Shown here: piece by piece, positions 58,301-64,000 of the stretch
Layout of the letters: every line of letters starts with the position of its first letter
Numbering within the stretch: the stretch's first letter is position 1
NCBI RefSeq assembly: GCF_042731755.1
Contig: NZ_JBHWLR010000015.1
Coordinates: 1 to 64,000, forward strand
Source: Promicromonospora sp042731755
Lineage (GTDB): Bacteria; Actinomycetota; Actinomycetes; Actinomycetales; Cellulomonadaceae
DNA length: 64,000 nt
Reading direction: 5' to 3'
The notes under the pieces: model-generated
Database searches by the model: none
What the model saw: only the letters and a program-made list of their open reading frames with translations
Told to the model about the DNA's origin: nothing
Position numbers and translations under genes: made by a program

Positions 58301-58849
58301 TGGGGCACCAACACCGTGGCGCTGACGGCGGCGGGCCAGACGCTCGACCAGCTCGACGTCGCCTTCAAGTCCTGTGCCGAGGTGACCTGGCCGACGGCGG
58401 AGCAGCTCACGGTCGAGGCCGCGGCCGAGTGCGTCGACCAGAACGTGCAGATCAAGGCGACGGTGCAGAACGGCACCGGCCGCGAGTGGCGCGGTGTGCT
58501 GGTGCAGGACGCCACCGGCGCGACGAGCGAGGAGCAGGCGGTCCCGGCCGGGTCGACCACGTTCACCCTGCCCCATCAGCCCCTGTTCACGCTCGACGGC
58601 AACGTCACCGTGCGGCTGACGCGTGAGCTGGAGGGCAACTCCTTCACGGTGGAGAAGTCGTTCGCGGTGAAGGGCGAGAACTGCGTGCTGCCCGAGCCCA
58701 CCTGCGAGCCGACGACGGACGACCCGTCCGCCGAGCAGGCCGCGTTCACGACCCGGACCGTGAACAGGGCGCCGACGGACAGCCCTTGGCGGCGGCTGAT
58801 GGGCCTCGACGGCTGCGAGCCCGCGACCTCCGAGGGCGAGCAGGCCTAG
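55313..58849 (+). CDS. ECF sigma factor fused to anti-sigma-like zinc finger, TM helices and huge outer domain
   Basis: The 1178-residue protein starts with an ECF sigma factor: region 2 at about 14-95 (RDAFGVLYERHSAAARALARQY...DAEDVVADAFSKLFEML) and region 4 at about 128-188 (LPERWREVLWYVLVDELKPAQVAPVLGLSPNGVSALLYRAKEAL). A zf-HC2-like segment follows, with His224-x3-Cys228-x2-Cys231, then hydrophobic stretches near 247-275 and 326-347, then about 830 residues outside the membrane with Ig/CARDB-like beta domains (FTVENTGAADATGAQLEVTLPNG) and a Ser/Thr/Pro-rich linker. It resembles the membrane sigma-anti-sigma fusions called ECF52/ECF53. TATAGT at 55250-55255 is a possible -10 element. Confidence 0.9.
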   Translation: MRQVESSTGETPSDAELILQVRSGDRDAFGVLYERHSAAARALARQYVPAADAEDVVADAFSKLFEMLRRGVGPDAGFRPYLYTMVRHRSFDVSRGAARTRPSTDDEIESVLGRVASKDDPALEGFERSVIAKAYVDLPERWREVLWYVLVDELKPAQVAPVLGLSPNGVSALLYRAKEALRAGYLQQHLTHAPSDTCRTVNPLLGGYVRASLSKRETTKIDEHLSTCATCSALVLELHDVAHGMKTVIAPLVLGAGGLALVGAGAPIGGMVVAAKAGAGAAAGGAHSASAMSAASSGSFSGAVSSAVSTTAGAVASAAAAATGGSVAAGALAVAAVGLVAALQITAPPEADTLIDTVIATNDGRELPGGGSAEEVKGGNPVLPTDVVPNENTAYIEVDYADAAQPLAPRQSQNLSFTVENTGAADATGAQLEVTLPNGLSAAKPEGSFGTGIGGRLISSSAPPTAEATPTPVATGGTSSEAKADASAGSSTSEIEMPTSPSASPSAPTTEGSVPVEAPVGCTPTERANVVLCSIGELAQGATRSVVVPVQANAGGDYPVSAKVWADGLQAMNVDLPSRTVAAFGPELSAQTRDVSLSSPGSAPLPVTLVSTGDRTVGPGWAVAVSLPDGVKPASEQAQLSCGAGDLPNSWLCSPISGSYLSSSQIEPDGAVDVSLNVTTAASSTAQPAELGVANVRPVLAGSARSASATLVATSAWANAGAGVGTVTASCLATGGVDKADAAVIGSYTNTTQRVVRVALEAAGSRESTGKDVAPGESARVTVHDGLRVPAGQATFVLTTAVDGNTYETRVAAGDHRSVDCYQPAWDTTTSVQTVNSGGTVAVQGTITNKTNESMSAVMSVPVGEDTLKTVKLPVAAGGSVDLSVNTERTHMPAGDVTFHLSREVADSDGDLADASSTPANNPTQSFAAAQIQPAAGERTMAAESCVFDAEKDHSVQTFQVTADNTASTLPVPFHVGDVTRTVPAGQTEVIEFPVAWGTNTVALTAAGQTLDQLDVAFKSCAEVTWPTAEQLTVEAAAECVDQNVQIKATVQNGTGREWRGVLVQDATGATSEEQAVPAGSTTFTLPHQPLFTLDGNVTVRLTRELEGNSFTVEKSFAVKGENCVLPEPTCEPTTDDPSAEQAAFTTRTVNRAPTDSPWRRLMGLDGCEPATSEGEQA

Positions 58850-58885
58850 CGCCCGGGGCGCCCCGGTCGGGGCGCCACGCCGGCG

Positions 58886-59521
58886 TCAGACGATGCCGTA
58901 CAGCCGGTCCCCGGCGTCGCCCAGGCCGGGCACGATGTAGGCCTTCTCGTTGAGGCGCTCGTCCACGGCCGCGACCACGACCGACAGGTTCGCGCGGTCG
59001 CCCACGTGCTCCTCCAGGAGCGCGATGCCCTCCGGGGCGGCCAGCAGGCAGACGGCCGTGACCTCGCGCGCACCGCGCTCCAGCACGTAGTCGATCGCCG
59101 CGACCAGCGTGCCGCCCGTGGCGAGCATCGGGTCGATGAGGAACACGTGGCGGCCGGTCAGGTCGTCGGGCAGGCGGTTCGCGTACGTGACGGCCTTGAA
59201 CGTCTCCTCGTCGCGCACCAGGCCGAGGAACCCGACCTCCGCCGTCGGGAGCAGGCGGCTCATGCCGTCCAGCATGCCCAGGCCCGCCCGCAGGATCGGC
59301 ACCACCAGCGGCGGCGGGGACGCGAGGCGCGTGCCCGTCATGGTGGTGATCGGCGTCTTCACCTCGTGCGGCTCGGTGGCGATCTCGCGCGTGGCCTCGT
59401 AGGCCAGCAGCGTCACCAGCTCGTCGACCAGCAGGCGGAAGGTGGGCGAGTCCGTGGTCTCGTCCCGCAGGACGGTCAGCTTGTGGGCTACCAGGGGGTG
59501 ATCGACGACGTGAAGGCGCAT
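58886..59521 (-). CDS. upp: Uracil phosphoribosyltransferase
   Basis: The 211-residue enzyme starts MRLHVVDHPLVAHKLTVLRDETTDSPTFR and has PRPP-binding VFLIDPMLATGGTLVAAIDYVL and the C-terminal uracil loop KAYIVPGLGDAGDRLYG. It converts uracil and PRPP to UMP. An upstream extension to 59620 reads into GC-rich inverted repeats and is rejected. TAGCGT on the minus strand ends seven bases before the ATG, which suggests leaderless transcription. It is divergent from tadA. Confidence 0.96.
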   Translation of the reverse strand: MRLHVVDHPLVAHKLTVLRDETTDSPTFRLLVDELVTLLAYEATREIATEPHEVKTPITTMTGTRLASPPPLVVPILRAGLGMLDGMSRLLPTAEVGFLGLVRDEETFKAVTYANRLPDDLTGRHVFLIDPMLATGGTLVAAIDYVLERGAREVTAVCLLAAPEGIALLEEHVGDRANLSVVVAAVDERLNEKAYIVPGLGDAGDRLYGIV

Positions 59522-59608
59522 GGGGCCAACGCTACCGGGCGGTCGAACGCCGGGGCGGTGCGGAGCCCCGGAAAGTCGCCAGTCCCACACTCCGGCCCCG
59601 CACCGCCC

Positions 59609-59650
59609 CGTCAGACACACAGGTCACTAGGGTGACCTGTGTGTCTGACA
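59609..59650. repeat. Dispersed palindrome, copy C, carrying the probable tadA promoter
   Basis: GTCAGACACACAGGTCAC and GTGACCTGTGTGTCTGAC are perfect 18-base arms around TAGG. Unlike the CCGG or CGGG cores of other copies, the core here reads ACTAGGGT and so creates TAGGGT (59628-59633), a -10 element seven bases before the tadA GTG at 59641, itself in the right arm. Confidence 0.85.
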
Positions 59651-60132
59651 CAGCAGGACTGAGCGCCGCGGAGCGCCGCGCGCACTGGGAACGGTGGATG
59701 GGCGTCGCCCTCGACGAGGCCCGGCGTGCCCTGGACACCGGCGACGTGCCGGTCGGCGCCCTGGTGCTCGACGAGGCGGGCGAGGTGATCGGCGTCGGGC
59801 ACAACGAGCGGGAGGCGACGGGGGACCCGACCGCCCACGCCGAGGTGCTCGCGATGCGGGCGGCCGCGGCCGCACGCGGCGAGTGGCGGCTGTCCGGCTG
59901 CACGCTCGTCGTCACGCTGGAGCCCTGCCCGATGTGCGCGGGCGCCCTCGTGCAGTCGAGGGTGCGGCGGCTGGTCCTCGGCGCGTGGGACCCGAAGGCC
60001 GGTGCCACGGGCTCCGTGTGGGACCTCGTGCGCGACCAGCGCGCGCTGCACGAGGTCGAGGTGCTGGGCGGCTTCCGCGAGGACGAGTGCGGGGCGCTGC
60101 TCCGGGAGTTCTTCGGGGCGCGGCGGGGCTGA
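59641..60132 (+). CDS. tadA: tRNA-specific adenosine deaminase TadA
   Basis: The 163-residue zinc deaminase has ERWMGVALDEARRALDTGDVPVGALVLDEAGEVIGVGHNEREATGDPTAHAEVLAM (HAE) and the CPMCAGAL motif in LVVTLEPCPMCAGALVQSRVRRLVLG. It makes inosine at the wobble base of tRNA-Arg(ACG). The GTG at 59641 is chosen because TAGGGT ends seven bases upstream; a GTG at 59632 would lie inside that hexamer. Both lie within palindrome copy C. No ribosome site precedes it, in line with leaderless translation. Confidence 0.92.
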   Translation: MSDTAGLSAAERRAHWERWMGVALDEARRALDTGDVPVGALVLDEAGEVIGVGHNEREATGDPTAHAEVLAMRAAAAARGEWRLSGCTLVVTLEPCPMCAGALVQSRVRRLVLGAWDPKAGATGSVWDLVRDQRALHEVEVLGGFREDECGALLREFFGARRG

Positions 60133-60237
60133 CGGGCGCGGCGGCGGCGCGTCCTCGTCGACCGGCACGACGAACCGCGGTGCGAAATGGAACACACCAC
60201 GGGTGCGCCGGGCAGTCGGCGGCATACCCTCGTAAGC

Positions 60238-61122
60238 GTGTTCCCTCAAGCTCGACCCACCACGTGGCAGCCCGAGCCCGTCGAGGTCGCCCGCACCACC
60301 GTGGACGACGTCGTGGACGTGCTCTCGGGCCTCCGGATCACCGCGCTCACGGGCGCGGGGGTCTCGACCGACTCCGGCATCCCCGACTACCGCGGCCCCG
60401 ACTCCCCGCCGCGCAGCCCCATGACCTACCAGCAGTTCGTGGGTGACGAAGAGTTCCGCCGGCACTACTGGGCGCGCAACCACGTGGGCTGGCAGCACGT
60501 GGACCGCACCGCGCCGAACGCCGGCCACCGCGCGTTCGCCGAGCTGGAGGAGCGCGGCATCCTCGCCGGCATCATCACGCAGAACGTGGACCTCCTGCAC
60601 GAGGACGCGGGCTCCCGCAACGTCATCGACCTGCACGGACGCTACGACCGCGTGATCTGCCTCAACTGCGGCCGGGTCATCTCGCGCACGCACCTCGCGG
60701 AGCGGCTCACCGAGCTCAACCCGGGCTTCCTGGAGTCCGTGGGCGACGTCGCGGACGTGGAGATCGCGCCCGACGCCGACGCCGTCATCGAGTCGACCGC
60801 GCACTTCAAGCCGGCCCCCTGCGAGTTCTGCGGGGGCGTGCTCAAGCCGGAGATCGTCTACTTCGGCGAGAACGTGCCGCGCGAGCGGGTGGAGCGGGCG
60901 TTCGCGCTGGTCGACGCCGCCGACGCGCTGCTCGTCGCCGGCTCGTCGCTGACCGTGATGAGCGGGCTGCGGTTCGTGCGGCACGCGGCCGAGGCGGGCA
61001 AGCCCGTCGTCATCGTGAACCGCGGCATCACGCGCGGCGACAAGTACGCGACGGTCAAGGTCGACGCCGGGACGAGCGACGTCCTGCAGGAGCTGGTCCG
61101 CCGCCTCCCGGCGCCCGCCTGA
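60238..61122 (+). CDS. Sirtuin NAD-dependent protein deacylase (Sir2 family)
   Basis: The protein has about 294 residues and the Sir2 motifs GAGVSTDSGIPDYRGPDSPP, IITQNVDLLHEDAGSRNVIDLHGRYDRV with the catalytic His, two Cys pairs (CLNCG and CEFCGG) for structural zinc, and VYFGENVP and VAGSSLTVMSG. It removes acyl groups from lysine using NAD. The GTG at 60238 is favoured because TACCCT (60225-60230) ends seven bases before it; an ATG at 60187 would add 17 residues. An Asp/Glu-rich insert lies between the zinc Cys pairs. Confidence 0.9.
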   Translation: MFPQARPTTWQPEPVEVARTTVDDVVDVLSGLRITALTGAGVSTDSGIPDYRGPDSPPRSPMTYQQFVGDEEFRRHYWARNHVGWQHVDRTAPNAGHRAFAELEERGILAGIITQNVDLLHEDAGSRNVIDLHGRYDRVICLNCGRVISRTHLAERLTELNPGFLESVGDVADVEIAPDADAVIESTAHFKPAPCEFCGGVLKPEIVYFGENVPRERVERAFALVDAADALLVAGSSLTVMSGLRFVRHAAEAGKPVVIVNRGITRGDKYATVKVDAGTSDVLQELVRRLPAPA

Positions 61123-61131
61123 CGCGTTCCG

Positions 61132-62088
61132 CTAGCGGGTGGTGAGGTCCGTGATGCCGTCGTGGCCCGTGGGGGAGAGCGTCAGCACACGGTTGCCCGG
61201 GTGCAGCCGCGAGTCCCCGTGGTACAGCTCGGCGAGCTGGTCGGCGGCCTCGCCGTCCCCGGCGTCGGCAGCCACGAGCAGGTAGGCGAGCTCGTCGGCG
61301 ACGGCGTCGAACTCGGCGTCGGACACGTCCACGCCCGCCAGCCCCGCGTCCCGGACCCAGGCCGCGGCCTGGCCGCCCGCGGCCTCCTGGACGGAGGACG
61401 TGCCGAGCTGCGGTCCCCAGAAGTCCCAGAGCAGCAGCTCGTCGCGGTGCCGGTGCGCCACCTCGTACAGCACGTAGGAGCGCACGAAGTCCTTGCCGTG
61501 CAGGTACGACACCTCTGTCGTCACGCCGTACGTCGCGGGGTCGACGGTCCCGGCGCGGATCGCCAGCCACGCCTCCGCCGCCGTCACGAACGGCGACTCC
61601 GGCCCGGTGGGCATGTCGTGCACGTCGAAGTCGAAGTCCTTCTGGTCGAGCTCGGAGTCGAACCGCACCCAGCGCTTCCCGTCCCAGCGTTCGCCCACCA
61701 CGTGGTCGGCGTTCCAGCTCGGCACGAAGTAGTTGGCGAAGCCGATCCGGGAGCGCGCCGGCACGTCGTGCGTGCGCAGCACGCCGAGCGTCAGCAGCGT
61801 GTGGTCGCGGCAGCAGCCCGCGACCTGCTGCGCCTGCGTGCGCGGCCCGTCGAGGGGCGCGCGCAGCTCCGCGGCGTCCAGGATCGAGGTGAGCCAGCGC
61901 CGGTCGGGGTCGCTCTTCTGCTCGTCGGTCAGTGTCGGGCCATCGGCCCGGTAGTGCACGACGGCGGTGCAGACGAACCGGTGCAGCTCCTCCGGGTCGG
62001 TGCTCAGCTCGGTGAAGTATCCGGTGTGATTTCCGGGGTTCGAGTACGGACTGTGGTCCGCGTAGTCGAAGAGTGTGGGCGCGGGCAT
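61132..62088 (-). CDS. Transglutaminase-like domain protein
   Basis: The 318-residue protein has a transglutaminase-type triad: Cys in GCCRDHTLLTLGVLRTHDVPAR, His in SWNADHVVGERWDGKRWVRFD and the Asp of RFDSELD, an arrangement shared by bacterial cysteine peptidases of that fold. There is no signal peptide. The C-terminal 140 residues are helical, with an unknown role. GGGAGG precedes the ATG. It is convergent with the sirtuin gene, with nine bases between them. The substrate is not known. Confidence 0.85.
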   Translation of the reverse strand: MPAPTLFDYADHSPYSNPGNHTGYFTELSTDPEELHRFVCTAVVHYRADGPTLTDEQKSDPDRRWLTSILDAAELRAPLDGPRTQAQQVAGCCRDHTLLTLGVLRTHDVPARSRIGFANYFVPSWNADHVVGERWDGKRWVRFDSELDQKDFDFDVHDMPTGPESPFVTAAEAWLAIRAGTVDPATYGVTTEVSYLHGKDFVRSYVLYEVAHRHRDELLLWDFWGPQLGTSSVQEAAGGQAAAWVRDAGLAGVDVSDAEFDAVADELAYLLVAADAGDGEAADQLAELYHGDSRLHPGNRVLTLSPTGHDGITDLTTR

Positions 62089-62203
62089 CGGTGTCCTCCC
62101 TCGGCGGTGTCCGGAACACTACCCCGCGACCCCGGACATTTCACAGGCCATTCGACGGACCCGGGCTGCCCCTTGACGCGCTGATTCACCCACCTCCACA
62201 CTG

Positions 62204-62221
62204 TTCTACAACCTTGTAGAA
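62204..62221. promoter_or_regulatory. Perfect 18-base palindrome upstream of the arabinanase
   Basis: TTCTACAACCTTGTAGAA (arms TTCTACAA and TTGTAGAA, two-base centre) is a perfect palindrome in an otherwise GC-rich region. TTGACG at 62173-62178 lies about 25 bases upstream. It looks like a second repressor or activator site next to the LacI-type site at 62250. Confidence 0.6.
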
Positions 62222-62249
62222 GCCGGAGCGACGAAGGTCCGGCGGCGAT

Positions 62250-62263
62250 TGTGAGCGCTCACA
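62250..62263. promoter_or_regulatory. LacI-type operator TGTGAGCGCTCACA
   Basis: The perfect 14-base palindrome TGTGAGCGCTCACA, preceded by AT, matches the core of the idealised lac operator. The central GAGCGCTC is also the core bound by many actinobacterial LacI-family sugar regulators. It lies 45 bases before the ATG of the secreted arabinanase. Confidence 0.8.
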
Positions 62264-62307
62264 GCCACCGCTCCGTCGTGCCCGGCACGTACCGGACGGA
62301 GGCAACG

Positions 62308-63303
62308 ATGCACCAGTTCCGAGCACGTCTCACCCCCAGCGCCCGACGCCGACAGGCGGCCGTCGCGCTGCTCGTCGCCGCAGGGCTCGCGATCGCACCG
62401 GCGGCGCCCGCCGCCATGATGGCCTACCCCGACCCCGGCGTCGTCACCGGGAGCACCGGGGTGCACGACCCGGAGGTGGCCAAGTCGCCCGGCGGCAACT
62501 ACCTGCTCGCCCACACGGGCGACGGGATCACCCTGAAGACGTCGACGGACCGCACCCGCTGGAGCGACGCCGGGGCCGTGTTCCCGAACGGCGCCTCCTG
62601 GACGCACGCGTACACGAACGGCAGCAACCACCTCTGGGCGCCCGACATCACCTACGTCAACGGCCGCTACTACCTGTACTACTCGGCGTCGACCTTCGGC
62701 TCGAACCACTCCGGCATCTTTCTCGCCACGAGCACCACGGGCGCGCAGGGGTCGTGGACCAACCAGGGCCTCGTCATCGAGTCGAACACGTCGGACAGCT
62801 TCAACGCGATCGACCCGAACCTCGTCATCGACCAGTCCGGCCGCTGGTACCTGAGCTTCGGCTCGTTCTGGTCGGGCATCAAGCTGATCACGCTCGACTC
62901 CTCGACGGGCAGGCGCTCGGGGTCCGAGCTCCGGAGCATCGCAGGCCGGGGCGGCGGGGCCATCGAGGCGCCGACCATCCACTACCGCAACGGGTACTAC
63001 TACCTGTTCGTCTCGTTCGACGCCTGCTGCCAGGGCGCGAGCAGCACGTACCGCGTGATGGTGGGCCGGTCGACGTCGGTCACGGGTCCCTACGTGGACC
63101 GTGCCGGGACGGCCATGACGTCGGGCGGCGGTACCGAGATCCTGGCCGGCCACGGAAGCTTCCACGGGACCGGCCACCAGGCGGTGCTCCCGGACAGCGA
63201 CGCCGATGCGCTCTTCTACCACTACTACACCGACAGCGGGGCCTCGCGGCTGGGCATCAACCTCCTCGGCTACGACTCCGCGGGCTGGCCCTACGTCTAC
63301 TGA
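62308..63303 (+). CDS. Secreted GH43 endo-arabinanase-like enzyme
   Basis: The 331-residue exported protein has a Tat- or Sec-type signal (RARLTPSARRRQAAVALLVAAGLAIAPAAPA) and a five-bladed GH43 propeller with Asp in STGVHDPEVAKSPGG, SNHLWAPDITYVNG, Asp in FNAIDPNLVID and the Glu acid in GAIEAPTIHYRNG. It resembles arabinan endo-1,5-alpha-L-arabinosidases of GH43 subfamily 5. ACGGAGG five bases before the ATG fixes the start. Two palindromes lie upstream, so it is probably induced by arabino-oligosaccharides. Confidence 0.9.
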   Translation: MHQFRARLTPSARRRQAAVALLVAAGLAIAPAAPAAMMAYPDPGVVTGSTGVHDPEVAKSPGGNYLLAHTGDGITLKTSTDRTRWSDAGAVFPNGASWTHAYTNGSNHLWAPDITYVNGRYYLYYSASTFGSNHSGIFLATSTTGAQGSWTNQGLVIESNTSDSFNAIDPNLVIDQSGRWYLSFGSFWSGIKLITLDSSTGRRSGSELRSIAGRGGGAIEAPTIHYRNGYYYLFVSFDACCQGASSTYRVMVGRSTSVTGPYVDRAGTAMTSGGGTEILAGHGSFHGTGHQAVLPDSDADALFYHYYTDSGASRLGINLLGYDSAGWPYVY

Positions 63304-63318
63304 GCCGCCCCCTCGACG

Positions 63319-63360
63319 TGTCGGACGCTCAGGTCGCCGGGGTGACCTGAGCGTCTGACA
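63319..63360. repeat. Dispersed palindrome, copy D
   Basis: The arms TGTCGGACGCTCAGGTC and GACCTGAGCGTCTGACA pair with one G-T wobble around a GCCGGGGT core. The copy lies between two convergent genes, 15 bases after the arabinanase stop, and so may serve as terminator for both. Confidence 0.85.
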
Positions 63361-63378
63361 CGTCTTTGCGGCCGACGG

Positions 63379-64000
63379 TCAGGGCTGCGTACCCATGCCG
63401 GTGCTCGCCGGGGACTCGCCCGCCGTGGCCGTGGCGACGTCCGTGCCGTCGGCCTGGATCGTGTACTCCTCGCCCGTGGTCACGGCCTCGGAGGCCAGGA
63501 CCACGGACTGGGCGTCCTTGGCCAGGGTCACTGTCGCCACCGTGGTGCCGGACGAGTCGACCACCGTGAGCTCCGTGCCCGCGGCCAGGGTGTCGAAGGT
63601 CGCGGCGACCCAGCCCTCCGAACCGTCGCCCGGCGTCTGCAGCATGCTGGACGTGCCGACGGCGAGGAGCGTGCCGGCCTGCACCGTGAGCGCGCCGGCG
63701 CTGTCGAGGGTGCCGTTGCCGCCGTCCGTCGGGCCGAACACCGTGACGTCGCCGCCGGAGATCGTCAGGGTCCCGTTCGAGTCCAGGCCGTCGCCCCCGG
63801 CGTCGACCGTGACGTCGCCACCCGTGATCACGAGCGAGTAGTCGCCCGCGGCCTCGCCCGGCATGCCGCCACCGCCACCCGCGCCGCCGCCTCCGCCCTG
63901 CGGCGGCTCGCCGTCCGGCATGGTGCCCGACGCCGGCGGCTCGCCTCCCGTGGCCGCCTCGCCCTGCGCGGGGGCCTGGGCGCCGGAGTCCTGGCCGGTC
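63379..64000 (-). CDS. Cthe_2159-like (DUF4353) carbohydrate-binding protein, C-terminal part
   Basis: The frame is open from the stop at 63379 to the window edge, so the start is outside. The visible 207 residues contain a Gly-rich linker (PPQGGGGGAGGGGG), a beta-helix-like repeat GDVTVDAGGDGLDSNGTLTISGGDVTVFGPTDGGNGTLDSAGALTV, and a C-terminal beta domain. DGLDSNG and ISGGDVTV are typical of the Cthe_2159/DUF4353 family of secreted polygalacturonate-binding proteins. An internal ATG at 63921 is not the start, because coding continues upstream without a stop. Confidence 0.78.
   Translation of the reverse strand, partial: TGQDSGAQAPAQGEAATGGEPPASGTMPDGEPPQGGGGGAGGGGGMPGEAAGDYSLVITGGDVTVDAGGDGLDSNGTLTISGGDVTVFGPTDGGNGTLDSAGALTVQAGTLLAVGTSSMLQTPGDGSEGWVAATFDTLAAGTELTVVDSSGTTVATVTLAKDAQSVVLASEAVTTGEEYTIQADGTDVATATAGESPASTGMGTQP

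Noticed and set aside
1..64000. CRISPR array, insertion sequence, prophage or tRNA gene
   Set aside because: I found no regularly spaced repeats, no transposase or integrase frame, no phage genes and no tRNA cloverleaf in the intergenic regions.

Overview
The window is about 70% G+C with dense genes, short ATGA/GTGA overlaps, many GTG starts and actinobacterial marker families (HspR with HAIR boxes, HspR-dnaK-grpE-dnaJ order, DUF4235, DUF6069, BxlR-type xylobiose locus). I infer a high-GC actinobacterium of the Micrococcales, probably near Promicromonosporaceae/Cellulomonadaceae. The placement is inferred from gene content only.

Layout. 1-314 is the tail of an rRNA operon (5S rRNA and terminator). 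409-8745 holds an AGE-family sugar isomerase, an Rrf2 regulator, a TauE-type sulfur-compound exporter, molybdopterin genes (mogA, moaD, moaC) and a sulfate ABC transporter (lipoprotein, CysT, CysW, CysA). 8789-12454 is a TPP-riboswitch-controlled thiamine ABC transporter. 12462-15706 carries a NarL-type two-component system, a small membrane protein and an HxlR/DoxX divergent pair. 15746-18902 is a three-gene module (M20 hydrolase, GNAT, enolase-superfamily racemase) that fits an N-succinylamino acid racemase pathway. 18910-22693 has PrsW, CutC and Pgi. 22715-26740 is an APH-fold kinase coupled to an OmpR-type two-component system, followed by a secreted repeat protein carrying the same upstream motif.

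26847-34716 contains an M81 peptidase, two paralogous double-GNAT proteins flanking a GH3 glycosidase whose 3' end is lost in an assembly gap (32057-32066), and a divergent NAD(P)-binding protein/TetR pair. 34713-43265 is a LacI-controlled xylo-oligosaccharide locus (binding protein, two permeases, GH3, GH43). 43292-49517 has an S4-domain protein, a large subtilase with Ig-like repeats, a membrane dipeptidase and small genes. 49555-53820 is the HspR-controlled dnaK operon. 53856-58849 has a DUF1540 protein, a degenerate GGDEF protein and a 1178-residue protein joining an ECF sigma factor, a zinc-finger anti-sigma-like segment, membrane helices and a very large outer part. 58886-64000 contains upp, tadA, a sirtuin, a transglutaminase-like protein, a secreted GH43 arabinanase with two operators, and the C-terminal part of a Cthe_2159-like protein that runs off the window.

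Two features cut across genes. First, four copies of a 42-44 bp palindrome (26756, 46868, 59609, 63319) share a core while their arms vary with compensating changes. One copy provides the probable promoter and start codon of tadA. Second, about twenty genes have a -10-like hexamer ending 6-7 bases before the start codon, which suggests widespread leaderless transcription.
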